DNA of 64,000 bases, taken from positions 2,666,001 through 2,730,000 of the forward strand of contig NZ_CP126738.1 in assembly GCF_030246865.1 (NCBI RefSeq), written 5' to 3'. The position numbers and the translations under genes are program-made. Each line of letters begins with the position of its first letter. Positions within the stretch are counted from its first letter, which is position 1. Positions 1 to 7,655 of the stretch are shown here, piece by piece. The notes beneath the pieces are model-generated. The model made no database searches. It was not told where the DNA came from and was given only the letters and a program-made list of their open reading frames with translations. Origin of the DNA: Microbacterium sp. zg-B96. Its GTDB lineage: Bacteria > Actinomycetota > Actinomycetes > Actinomycetales > Microbacteriaceae.

Positions 1-345
1 TACGGCGGCGAGTCGACGCCCGTCAACATCGAGGATCGCGCACTTGCGCACCTGAAAGTCGTGATCGCTACCAAGCTGCGCCGCGGCGAGAGCTTCACCG
101 TTTCCTGGCGGCATCCCGACGACCAGCCGCGCGGACGCAGCACGGTGTGGATCCACCCCTCCATCCCGCTGCGCTTCGTCTTCGACGATCCAGAGCCCAC
201 ACAGCTCAGCCGCAGCTGGGTCGAGGAGCTCGCCAGCAGCGCGAACTCGTCCGGTGGCGTCATGCTCATCGCAGAGCACTTCGACACCGAGGCGATCGAC
301 GTGGTCGATGACCACCGCGAGGACTCCTCGGCAGCGCTCGCGTAA
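1..345 (+). CDS. DUF7882 family protein, 5' end cut by window
   Basis: The reading frame is open from base 1 and begins YGGES. Family members usually begin with about five residues (MGKLI-type) before YGG, so only a few N-terminal residues are missing. The pattern LAHLKVVIATKLRRGESF, then a run WIHPSIPLRFVF, then an ANSSGG segment matches the small Microbacteriaceae family recalled as DUF7882, often misnamed ATP-dependent DNA ligase. It has no ligase motifs and no known function. An internal ATG at 61 is unlikely to be the start because conserved sequence precedes it. About 114 residues are visible. Confidence 0.75.
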   Translation, partial: YGGESTPVNIEDRALAHLKVVIATKLRRGESFTVSWRHPDDQPRGRSTVWIHPSIPLRFVFDDPEPTQLSRSWVEELASSANSSGGVMLIAEHFDTEAIDVVDDHREDSSAALA

Positions 346-418
346 CAGCCCCGCTCACAGGCACGGCCTCACGACGGGACCCGGTGCGCCCGGCCCGTCT
401 GCGGGATAGGTTTCGGTC

Positions 419-1501
419 ATGCCGAACGCCCTGACCATCGGCACTCGACACGGCTCGAGCGCCACTGCCCACGTTCTCGCGACGAAGCTGAACCGGCACA
501 CCTTCTGGTGCGGCCAGAGCGGGTCGGGGAAGACCTATGCCCTCGGCGTGCTGCTCGAGCAGCTGATCCTCGGCACCCGACTGCCGATCGTGATCCTCGA
601 TCCGAACTCGGACTTCGTGCGCGTGAAAGAGCTGCGCGACACCGCGCCCGACACGGCTGCCGCGCAGTGGCGGCAGCGGGACATCCGAGTGCTGCGGCCC
701 GGCGACGGCGAGGCGGATCGTCTACGTGTGCGGTTCCTGGGGATGACTCTCCAGGCGCGCGCCGCGGTGCTGCGGATCGATCCCATCATCGACCCCGAGG
801 ACTACAACGCCATGCTGCGGCTGGAATCGCATGTGCAGACCAATCTGCGCGGTCACCTCGTGCAGTGGCTGCGCGATCAGGACGATCCGTCGTGGCATCG
901 CCTGGCGTTGCGGCTGGAGAACCTCGGCATCGCCGACCTGGACGTCTGGGCGTGGGGCGGTGAGGACCTCACCCAGGTCATCGATCAGCGAGCCGACGCG
1001 ACCGTCATCGACCTGGGCGGCTTCGCGACGCCGATCGAGCCGAAAGCCGCCGCGCTCGCGTCCCTGGACCACTTGTGGAGCCGCCGACATGAGCGCATCG
1101 GCCGTCTCATCGTCATCGATGAGGCGCACAACCTCTGCTCCCCCGACCCTGCGACCGAGATCGACCGGCTGCTCACCGAGCGGATCGTGCAGATCGCCGC
1201 AGAGGGACGCAAGTACGGGCTCTGGTTGCTGTTGTCGACCCAGCGCCCCTCGAAGGTGCACCCGAACGCGCTGTCGCAATGTGACAACCTCGCGCTGATG
1301 AAAATGAGCTCGCTCGCCGATGTCGCCGAGATCGGACGGCATCTCGGATACGCCCCCGACGACCTGCTCGCCCAGGCACCGTCGTTCCGGCAGGGTCAGG
1401 CGCTGTTCGCCGGTGGCTTCACCGAGGCGCCGCAGATCGTGCAGATGGGCGCACGACTCACCCAGGAGGGCGGGTTCGACGTCCCGATCGAGCTGCGGTA
1501 G
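419..1501 (+). CDS. HerA/DUF87-type ATP-binding protein
   Basis: 360 residues. The N-terminal region has a Walker A motif GQSGSGKT (about residues 33-40) and a following LDPNSDF segment typical of HerA/VirB4/FtsK-type pumping ATPases. A Walker B LIVIDEAHN lies near residue 235, followed by a sensor-like STQRPSK segment. The family includes DNA-pumping helicases and conjugation-type ATPases; the cellular role of stand-alone short forms like this is not established. The start ATG lies 6 nt downstream of a -10-like TAGGTT (407-412), suggesting a leaderless transcript. No NurA nuclease partner is next to it. Confidence 0.8.
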   Translation: MPNALTIGTRHGSSATAHVLATKLNRHTFWCGQSGSGKTYALGVLLEQLILGTRLPIVILDPNSDFVRVKELRDTAPDTAAAQWRQRDIRVLRPGDGEADRLRVRFLGMTLQARAAVLRIDPIIDPEDYNAMLRLESHVQTNLRGHLVQWLRDQDDPSWHRLALRLENLGIADLDVWAWGGEDLTQVIDQRADATVIDLGGFATPIEPKAAALASLDHLWSRRHERIGRLIVIDEAHNLCSPDPATEIDRLLTERIVQIAAEGRKYGLWLLLSTQRPSKVHPNALSQCDNLALMKMSSLADVAEIGRHLGYAPDDLLAQAPSFRQGQALFAGGFTEAPQIVQMGARLTQEGGFDVPIELR

Positions 1502-1636
1502 CGCCGTAGCGGATCGAGATGTGCGCCGCGGGCGACGCCGAGGGCGCCTCGGCGCCCGCCTTCCAGACCTGGCACACCCTGCCGGTCCCAGCATCACGAT
1601 CCCGCGCGCCTCTCCATCGGTCAAGCGCCCCAGATC

Positions 1637-1849
1637 GTGACCAGCGCTCTCTCGCTCGCCTCGACGCTGCCGATCCTCTACCTGCCTTCGCGGCAGTTGC
1701 ACCGCGGCTTCTTCGTGACTCTGCTTCCTGGGCTCGGGCTCGCGGCCGCGATGATCCTCGTCGACCAGACCTTCGGTTCCGGCGCCTTCGGGGCGGTCGC
1801 GATCATCCCCGCGGTCCTGTCCAGGAATGGGATCGCACCGCGGAAATGA
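1637..1849 (+). CDS. possible small membrane protein or gene remnant
   Basis: A 70-codon GTG-start frame with one long hydrophobic stretch (about residues 27-62, LPGLGLAAAMILVDQ onward). It ends exactly where the MmyB-like remnant begins in another frame. No family was recognised. It may be the 3' end of a gene truncated by the same deletion that removed the front of the neighbouring regulator. The rest of 1502-1821 holds nothing recognisable. Confidence 0.2.
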   Translation: MTSALSLASTLPILYLPSRQLHRGFFVTLLPGLGLAAAMILVDQTFGSGAFGAVAIIPAVLSRNGIAPRK

Positions 1850-2178
1850 ACGTCGCGATGCTGCGCACGGAAGCGGGACGCGATCCGCACAACAAGGATC
1901 TGCATGATCTCGTCGGCGAACTCTCAACGCGTAGCGACCACTTCCGCCGGCTGTGGAGCCGTCATGACGTGTGGCACCACGAGTCGGGTGTCAAGAAGTA
2001 CCACCACCACATCGTCGGTGACCTCACGCTGAGCTTCAACGGACTCGACCTCGTCGGTCATCCCGCGATCCAGCTCACGGTGCTGACGGCCGAGCCCGGC
2101 TCCGAAACGGACCAGGCCCTGCACCTGCTCGGTACATGGTGGAAGACGCAGAGTCAGACGGTGCCCGCGTCGCTCTGA
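1822..2178 (+). pseudogene. C-terminal remnant of an MmyB-type XRE regulator
   Basis: From about 1822 the frame reads EWDRTAEMNVAMLRTEAGRD, then LVGELSTRSDHFRRLW, GVKKYHHHIVGDLTLSF and LTVLTAEPGSETDQAL. This matches the C-terminal ligand-binding (MmyB-like) half of actinobacterial XRE-family regulators, which are normally about 280 residues with an N-terminal helix-turn-helix. Upstream of 1822 the homology stops and no HTH is found in any frame, so the gene is 5'-truncated. No convincing start or ribosome site precedes it. The stop at 2176-2178 abuts the nnrD stop on the other strand. Confidence 0.7.
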
Positions 2179-3042
2179 CTATGCGGTCAGGTCGCGCAGG
2201 GCGAGGGGAAGCTCCGTCACGAGCTCTCGTGCGAGAAAACCGAGTCCGAGCCGGTCGGTCAGGCGGTCGCCCGCTCGCGCGTGCACCGACGCTCCCCACA
2301 CCGCTGCCCGTGCCAGGCCAGTACCGCGTGCGACGAACCCGGTGACAGCGCCCGCCAGCACGTCGCCGCTGCCCGAGGTGGCAAGCCCCGGCCCGCCGCC
2401 GCTGATCCGGAACGCGGTGCCGTCCGCGTCGGCGACGACGTCGTAACAGGCGACGACCGCCCGATAACGGTGCGCAGCCTTGCGCACCGGGAGTGCCAGG
2501 TCGTCGCCGATCTCATCGCCGGCAGAATCCACATCCAGCAGGATCGCGAGTTCCTCGCGGTTGGGAGTGAGCAGCAGGTCGTCCGGCAGCCGCGCCCGGT
2601 CGACCTGCGGCAGGATGCCGAGGGCGTACGCGTCGAGCACAAGTCGGCGCGGACCCGCATCGGCGACGGCGAGCAGGGTGTCCCGCGTCTCGTCGGCGTC
2701 GTCGAAGCCTGGACCGACGAGCACGGCGTCCGCGTTGGCGATGTTCTGCCGCGCCGAGTCTTCGAACGGGTCGGATGCCTTCTCCGGCAGGGCGTAGATG
2801 GCCGCTTCGGGCAGCACGGTGCCCACCTGCGCGTCGATGGAGCCCGGCACGAAGACGCCGAGCCTGCCGGCACCGACCCGCAGGGCCGCTTCGCCTGCCA
2901 GCATCACGCCGCCCGGGGTGCGGCGCGAGCCGCCGACGACCAGCACGTCGCCCCGCGACTTCTTGTCGGCGCCGGGATCGGGCAGCCCCCATGACGTCAG
3001 CAGGTCCGGCGTGACCGGCTGCGGGTTACTTTGCGCGGGCAT
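2179..3042 (-). CDS. nnrD: ADP-dependent (S)-NAD(P)H-hydrate dehydratase
   Basis: 287 residues from ATG at 3042 (MPAQSNPQ). It repairs damaged NADHX/NADPHX using ADP. The ribokinase-like fold is shown by GDVLVVGGSRRTPGGV near the N-terminus, LLTPNREELA in the middle and the GPGLATSGSGDVLAGAV nucleotide/catalytic loop near the C-terminus; these are the YjeF C-domain/CARKD signatures. The stand-alone length is normal, and there is no epimerase (YjeF_N) domain here. It overlaps the upstream histidine phosphatase by 17 nt, so the two are co-transcribed. A longer in-frame extension to 3150 lies inside that gene and is not conserved in appearance. Confidence 0.93.
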   Translation of the reverse strand: MPAQSNPQPVTPDLLTSWGLPDPGADKKSRGDVLVVGGSRRTPGGVMLAGEAALRVGAGRLGVFVPGSIDAQVGTVLPEAAIYALPEKASDPFEDSARQNIANADAVLVGPGFDDADETRDTLLAVADAGPRRLVLDAYALGILPQVDRARLPDDLLLTPNREELAILLDVDSAGDEIGDDLALPVRKAAHRYRAVVACYDVVADADGTAFRISGGGPGLATSGSGDVLAGAVTGFVARGTGLARAAVWGASVHARAGDRLTDRLGLGFLARELVTELPLALRDLTA

Positions 3043-3769
3043 CAGAACCTCCGGGGAACCCGACATCGGGGGTGCCGGGGTGAACGGTGACCTCGGCACC
3101 CTCCTCGCGCAGATGGCTGACATCGGCGAACATCGACATCCGCCACCCATCTTCTGAGAAGTCCAGGCGCGTGATCGAGGCGTTGAGCACCGGATTGGCC
3201 GAGGCGAACTCGAGCACCTCCTGCTCCTGCAGGTCCAGCAGCAGCGAGGCGATGAGGGTCACGACCGCGTCGTGGGCGACGATGAGCGCGGACTCCTCCG
3301 GGCGGGGGAACAGGTCGTTCAGGAACGACCGCATCCGCAGCACGACGTCCGCCCACGATTCCCCGCCGGGCGGTCGGTGATAGAACTTGCCGAGCCGCCG
3401 GCGCCGCTCGGCCTCCTCGGGATGCAGACGCGCGACGCCCTTGCTCGTCAGAAGATCCAGGATGCCGAGCTCACGGTCACGCAGTCGTTCGTCGACGCTG
3501 GCGACGGCGGGACGTTCGCCCAGCGCGATGGCCAGGGTCTGCCGGGCGCGCAAATATGGCGAGACGCAGTAGGCCTCGATCTCGTGGGCGTGCTCGTCAA
3601 GCCACCCGCCCAGCGCCGCGGCCTGCTCCTCCCCCGTCTCGGAGAGGGGCACATCCGCATCGCGGATGTCGAGCGGGATCCGTTCGAGGCCCTCCCGCTC
3701 GGCGCGGGTCGCCGCGACGTTTCCCACGCTCTCACCGTGTCGTACGAGCCACAGAGTCTTCACCGGCAT
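3026..3769 (-). CDS. histidine phosphatase family protein (phosphoglycerate mutase-like)
   Basis: 247 residues. LVRHGES at residues 8-14 carries the catalytic His of the branch-1 histidine phosphatase superfamily. The second catalytic His is in LIVAHDAVVT, and the SPYLRARQTL and GESWADVVLRM segments fit the family. The substrate cannot be read from sequence. The ATG follows a -10-like TAGGGT (complement of 3776-3781) by 6 nt, so it is probably leaderless and the promoter of the two-gene unit with nnrD. Confidence 0.88.
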   Translation of the reverse strand: MPVKTLWLVRHGESVGNVAATRAEREGLERIPLDIRDADVPLSETGEEQAAALGGWLDEHAHEIEAYCVSPYLRARQTLAIALGERPAVASVDERLRDRELGILDLLTSKGVARLHPEEAERRRRLGKFYHRPPGGESWADVVLRMRSFLNDLFPRPEESALIVAHDAVVTLIASLLLDLQEQEVLEFASANPVLNASITRLDFSEDGWRMSMFADVSHLREEGAEVTVHPGTPDVGFPGGSDARAK

Positions 3770-3841
3770 CCGCCCACCCTAGACGGTGGTCGTTCATCGG
3801 CAGCGGGGGTTGCGCTGGGACCGATTCGCTGTGCGCGCCAC

Positions 3842-4288
3842 TTACGCGTGCGCGGCGATCCCGCGGAGGAACCGACGCGTCACGATGCGGTGCGCCCCCG
3901 AGTGGATCACAAGTAACCGATATGCCCATCCCAGAACTCCCGGGAACTCCGCGGTGGTCTGCGCCGACAGTGTCGCGCCGGTAGCGGCGGGCTCGATCGT
4001 GAACACCAACGCGTAACGCGAGAATCGGTGATGGCCGGCGAGGACCAGTTGTTTCCCCGGCACCACGCCACGGACGGCGAATCCCGGAATGGTTGCGCCC
4101 ACGGCGGGGAAGACCCCTGTTGCACGCGAGGGATGCGCGCCGATGAGGCGCAGATACCGGCGCGGAAGCGCAAGCCCGGTGGGGATGCCGGAGATGAGCG
4201 CGTCCCACACGCGGTCCACGTCAGCGGCCACACGCACCGAGTTCACATCGATCTGCCCGAGCGGGCGCTCGCCGTGCGGCGTGATCAT
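3842..4288 (-). CDS. SRPBCC family protein
   Basis: 148 residues from ATG 4288; a GTG two codons upstream is also possible. It begins with IDVNSVRVAADVDRVWDALI, the START/Bet v1-like entry strand and helix, and continues through PGKQLVLAGHHRFSRYALVF and AHRIVTRRFLRGI. This is the polyketide cyclase/dehydrase-like fold that binds hydrophobic ligands; the ligand is unknown. A G-rich stretch (GGGGGTGG) lies just upstream of the start. It is transcribed away from the molybdopterin oxidoreductase unit; the 190-nt gap 4289-4478 holds no other recognised gene. Confidence 0.8.
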   Translation of the reverse strand: MITPHGERPLGQIDVNSVRVAADVDRVWDALISGIPTGLALPRRYLRLIGAHPSRATGVFPAVGATIPGFAVRGVVPGKQLVLAGHHRFSRYALVFTIEPAATGATLSAQTTAEFPGVLGWAYRLLVIHSGAHRIVTRRFLRGIAAHA

Positions 4289-4478
4289 GTCCACCCACCC
4301 CCTGCGCTTTCTCTCCCCAGTGGGTACCAGACCTCGCGACACCGCGAACAGGCGGGAAAGGTACGAACACCAGCGAATGACAGCCAACTCGACGCCTGCA
4401 TCGTCCCAGGAAATCGGCTCTCGCGGCCAGGGCCCGTCCGCCCTATCCTGAGCGATACCGGTGACGGTTGGAGGGGCG

Positions 4479-5071
4479 ATGGCGATCTTCTCGCGGGGTT
4501 TCGGCGGACGGCGGCGCGAGTCGGACCGAACCTGCCCCCAGGGCAATACCTCACGGAGGACTTCCCCGTGCTCTCCGCCGGTCCGACGCCGCGGATCTCC
4601 ACCGACGAGTGGGCGTTCCGGATCGTCACCGCGAGCGGCAGCCAGACCACCTGGACGTGGGACCAGTTCTTGGCCCTGCCGATCGAAGACGTGCACACCG
4701 ACATCCACTGCGTGACCCGCTGGTCCAAGCTCGGCACCAGCTGGCGCGGCGTCTCGGTCGACACCCTCCTGTCGGCGGTGGACACGGATGCCGAGTTCGT
4801 GATGGCCCACTCGTACGGCGGCTACACCACCAACGTGCCGATGGAGGATTTGCTCGGCGGCAAGGCCTGGGTCGCGTTCGAGTTCGACGGCGCACCCTTG
4901 GAGCCCGAGCACGGCGGCCCGGCGCGGCTGCTGGTGCCGCACCTGTACTTCTGGAAGAGCGCGAAGTGGGTCAACGCCCTGGTGATGCAGGACCGCGACC
5001 GGCCGGGTTTCTGGGAGCAGAACGGATACCACCTCCACGGCGACCCCTGGCAGGAGGAGCGCTACTGGTGA
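4479..5071 (+). pseudogene. molybdopterin-dependent oxidoreductase (YedY/sulfite-oxidase-like), apparent frameshift
   Basis: An ATG at 4479 with GGAGG 4 nt upstream starts the frame MAIFSRGFGGRRRESD. Homologues continue DPNLPPGQYL, but here that continuation is in another frame. One C appears to be missing at about 4526, where GACCGAAC is expected to be GACCCGAAC. After the shift the protein is intact: the conserved Mo-cofactor Cys in IHCVTRWSKLGTSWRG, then SYGGYTTNVPMEDL and GGPARLLVPHLYFWKSAKW. The corrected length is about 197 residues, normal for the short YedY-like class. Downstream genes remain overlapping, which suggests a recent mutation or a sequencing error rather than old decay. 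Confidence 0.8.
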
Positions 5072-5790
5072 TCGTCGGCGACTGGCGGCCGGCCCACGTC
5101 GCAGCGGTGTCGCAGGCCACGGCGCATGCCCGCATCCTGTGGCTGGACGTCCCCGGGTGGCCGGGCAACCTTCCCGGGCAGCACCTCGACCTCCGCCTCA
5201 CCGCCGAAGACGGCTACCAGGCCGAGCGTTCCTACTCGATCGCCACGTCGGGGCCGGCACAGGCGATAGAACTCGGGGTCGACCGCGTCGACGACGGTGA
5301 AGTCTCGCCGTACCTCGTGGATGTCATCGAGCCCGGGGACATGCTCGAGGTGAAGGGCCCGCTGGGCGGCTACTTCGTGTGGGATGCCGCGGACCCATCC
5401 CCCGTGCAACTGGTCGCCGGCGGCTCCGGGATCGTCCCGCTCATCGCGATGGCGCGCGCCCGCGCCGCCGCCGGTGGCGGTGCCCCGTTCCGCCTGCTGT
5501 ACTCGGTGCGCTCGCCTCACGACGCGATGTACCGGGCCGAGATCGCGGAACTCACCGCCGCCGGCCTGGAGACGACCTGGATCTACACACGCGAGGCACC
5601 TGCCGGGTGGTCGGGCGGCGTCGGCCGCCTGACGCCTGCCGTACTCGCGGCATCCGTCTGGCCGGTCGAGGCGGCCCCGACGATCTTCGTCTGCGGGCCG
5701 ACCGGGTTCGTCGAGGCCGCCGCCGACATGCTGGTGCAGGCGGGGCATCCGCCGCAGCAGGTGCGCACCGAGAGATTCGGAGGGTCGTGA
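5068..5790 (+). CDS. FAD-binding ferredoxin-reductase-type oxidoreductase
   Basis: 240 residues from GTG 5068, overlapping the previous stop (GTGA), so translation is coupled. The order is FAD-binding RSYSIATS (RxYS motif), GPLGGYFVW, the NAD(P) loop VAGGSGIVPLIAMARAR, and a C-terminal FVCGPTGFVEAAADML. No 2Fe-2S domain follows. It probably passes electrons from NAD(P)H to or from the molybdopterin oxidoreductase encoded just upstream; this three-gene order with a DUF6510 protein recurs in Actinobacteria (recalled, not searched). Confidence 0.9.
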   Translation: MIVGDWRPAHVAAVSQATAHARILWLDVPGWPGNLPGQHLDLRLTAEDGYQAERSYSIATSGPAQAIELGVDRVDDGEVSPYLVDVIEPGDMLEVKGPLGGYFVWDAADPSPVQLVAGGSGIVPLIAMARARAAAGGGAPFRLLYSVRSPHDAMYRAEIAELTAAGLETTWIYTREAPAGWSGGVGRLTPAVLAASVWPVEAAPTIFVCGPTGFVEAAADMLVQAGHPPQQVRTERFGGS

Positions 5791-6104
5791 TGGACAGCAC
5801 GCCTCATCCTGCGACGGATGCCGATCGCACCGTCGTCCGCCACGTCGACGGCAACGCGCTGGCGGGTTTGCTCGCCGACGTCTTCGCGACGGACATCACC
5901 GTCGCGGTGATGGTGTGCGCCGGTTGCGGCGCGAGAGGCCCGCTCGGGGGTGCCGACGTCGAGGACGACGGCGTGGCCGCGATCGTGCGCTGCCGCTCCT
6001 GCACCCACACGATGCTCACCGTCCTCCGCTGCGCGAACGGGCTGACGCTACGCGTGGGCGCCCTCGACCGGATCGAGCTGCCGCGGGAGATCCCGAGCCC
6101 CTAG
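5790..6104 (+). CDS. DUF6510 family zinc-ribbon-like protein
   Basis: 104 residues, ATG at 5790 overlapping the preceding TGA by one base. Two CxxC pairs (VCAGCGA and VRCRSCTH) form a probable zinc ribbon around residues 43-70. It is the third gene of the molybdopterin oxidoreductase unit. Its biochemical role is unknown; position suggests an accessory or electron-transfer partner. Its 3' side faces the tRNA-Met attachment site occupied by the integrated element. Confidence 0.85.
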   Translation: MDSTPHPATDADRTVVRHVDGNALAGLLADVFATDITVAVMVCAGCGARGPLGGADVEDDGVAAIVRCRSCTHTMLTVLRCANGLTLRVGALDRIELPREIPSP

Positions 6105-6117
6105 GGACTCCCGCGGG

Positions 6118-6197
6118 CACGAAAAAACCCCCGGAAATCCGGGGGTTTCAATCTGTAGCAGGAGAGAGATTCGAACTCTCGACCTCACGATTATGAG
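6118..6197 (+). repeat. left attachment site (attL)
   Basis: 80 bp matching 10129-10208 except C at 6153 versus T at 10164. It contains the terminator hairpin and the tRNA-Met 3' part up to the anticodon loop. Past 6197 the tRNA sequence is replaced by element DNA, so this is a dead tRNA fragment. Confidence 0.93.
6122..6148. terminator. displaced tRNA-Met terminator copy
   Basis: CCCCCGG (6128-6134), loop AAAT, CCGGGGG (6139-6145). An A6 tract on the left gives a strong U-run on the minus strand; TTT on the right gives a weaker plus-strand terminator. It probably also terminates the DUF6510 operon. Confidence 0.8.
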
Positions 6198-6220
6198 ACG
6201 TGTACCCGTAGCCGCTCGCC

Positions 6221-7282
6221 ATGCGAGCCGACTCCGAAACCATCGAACCGGGCAAGGCAGACGTACTCGCGCGCGGCTGCTCCTCGCCGATCAAAACGGC
6301 GACGGGCGTTTGGGTGCGCTGCGGCTCGCGCATCAAAAGCAAATGCGCGTCGTGCGCTGAGCTCTACCGCGGCGATTGGGCGGCAATTGCTCGATCGGGT
6401 GTGTTCGATGGCCCTGTCGAGCGTTACCGGTTCTACCTGCTGACGCTCACCGCTCCGTCGTTCGGGCGGGTGCACCGGGTGCCGCGGTCCGGTCCGGCCC
6501 AGCGCTGCGGGTGTGGCTCGACGCACTCCGCAGCGGACGTCGCGCTGCGCGGGGTGCCCCTCGACCCTTCGCAGTACGACTACGCGGGCCAGGTGGCTTG
6601 GAACCGGGATGCCGGGGTGCTCTGGGATCGGACGCGCCGCCGCCTTCGTGACCGCTGGGACTCGCTCGAGTACTTCATCGTCCGCGAATGGCAGGACCGC
6701 GGCGTCCTCCACGTGCACGCGATCATCCGGGTGGCGCGCGCCGAGGCTCCTCCCGCGGGCCTGCTACGCGACGCCGCGCGGACGGCGACCGTAGTCTCGA
6801 AGGTGGACGGTTCCGTAGTCGAATGGGGCGCTCAGGCGAAGTGCGACGCCTTCCGCGCTGATGGTGACGGGGCCAAGACGATCTGGTACCTCTCGAAAGC
6901 GCTGAACTACGTCCTGAAGGACGTGGCAACGGACGCGGACGAGGTGCCGGTTTCAGTGTGGCGGCATCAGGTCGCGCTGGGCGATGCGGCGCGGCGGATG
7001 CGCTGCGGGGTGGGCTGCGAGCCGCAGAACTGCTCGAGCCTCGTGCACAAGCGGTTCGGGTCGCGCTCTCAGGTTGTGTCTGCTTCGCGTCGGACGAAGC
7101 ATCGCTCGGGTTGGTCGTTCACCGGCCTGACGCGGACGGTCCAGCGGCGGCTTCGTCGCGAGTGGTGGCTGGCGCGGCAGGAGTCACCGGAGACGACGAG
7201 CACCGCTGGGCCGCCACCACTTGAAGACCTCGCAGCCCGCTCGCGTCGCGAGTTGATGGGGCGCGGATGGTCCGCGCCATGA
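6221..7282 (+). CDS. replication initiator protein, rolling-circle (RepSA-like)
   Basis: 353 residues. A Cys-rich N-terminus (C20, C34, C42, C45; KCASCAELYRGDW) precedes the replicase core. VLHVHAIIR (His164, His166) fits the HUH motif, and Tyr223 and Tyr230 in IWYLSKALNYVLKD fit the catalytic Tyr region. This arrangement is typical of Rep proteins of actinobacterial rolling-circle plasmids and AICEs. The ATG lies only 23 bp inside the left attachment site, with no clear Shine-Dalgarno or own promoter. In the excised circle the integrase gene would lie directly upstream. It probably replicates the circular form. Confidence 0.8.
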   Translation: MRADSETIEPGKADVLARGCSSPIKTATGVWVRCGSRIKSKCASCAELYRGDWAAIARSGVFDGPVERYRFYLLTLTAPSFGRVHRVPRSGPAQRCGCGSTHSAADVALRGVPLDPSQYDYAGQVAWNRDAGVLWDRTRRRLRDRWDSLEYFIVREWQDRGVLHVHAIIRVARAEAPPAGLLRDAARTATVVSKVDGSVVEWGAQAKCDAFRADGDGAKTIWYLSKALNYVLKDVATDADEVPVSVWRHQVALGDAARRMRCGVGCEPQNCSSLVHKRFGSRSQVVSASRRTKHRSGWSFTGLTRTVQRRLRREWWLARQESPETTSTAGPPPLEDLAARSRRELMGRGWSAP

Positions 7283-7386
7283 GAAAGGACAACGGCATGC
7301 CATGTGCAAACGCGGCGACAGTCAATCGGAACTGAGAGATACACCTTCGCGATCTGTGGGGACGCCCAGCGGAACCGGTCGGCGGC

Positions 7387-7521
7387 GTGACCGCCCCGAT
7401 CCGTTCCGCCGACAGCGCGTTGAGCGTGTTCCTGGGCATGTATCCCGAGCTCGCTCGCTACCCGCTGATCGCGGTGCAAGCGCCGCTCGGCAGCACCGGA
7501 GCGGCACCCGGAGGTGCGTGA
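7387..7521 (+). CDS. possible 44-residue protein
   Basis: GTG-start frame (MTAPIRSADSALSVFL onward) between rep and the large hairpin at 7520-7582. It has no recognised family and no clear ribosome site; coding is uncertain. The remainder of 7283-7655 contains no other convincing gene. Confidence 0.25.
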   Translation: MTAPIRSADSALSVFLGMYPELARYPLIAVQAPLGSTGAAPGGA

Positions 7522-7582
7522 GCGGGCCAGGCGGAGCGCAGCGGGTGCCGCTCGCGGCAGCGCGCGCCCGCCTGGCCGGCTC
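7520..7582. repeat. long inverted repeat, candidate replication origin or terminator
   Basis: GAGCGGGCCAGGCGG (7520-7534) pairs with CCGCCTGGCCGGCTC (7568-7582), 14 of 15 positions, with a GC-rich 33-nt interior that can itself fold. It sits downstream of rep. Single- and double-strand origins of rolling-circle replicons often use such hairpins; a bidirectional terminator between convergent rep and the 7656-8291 gene is the alternative. No T-run follows. Confidence 0.5.
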
Positions 7583-7655
7583 GCGCGCCCCGGCGGACGG
7601 TCGGATACTTCGACGCCGATGGCAACCGGAGCGCGCAGCGCGGAGGGCGGCAGCC

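Noticed and set aside
3842..5038. 398-codon minus-strand fusion upstream of the SRPBCC gene
   Set aside because: Only the C-terminal 148 codons look like protein; the remainder is antisense to the molybdopterin oxidoreductase.
6155..6197. Second tRNA-Met gene at the left repeat
   Set aside because: Only the 3' part to the anticodon loop is present; D-arm and acceptor 5' strand are missing.
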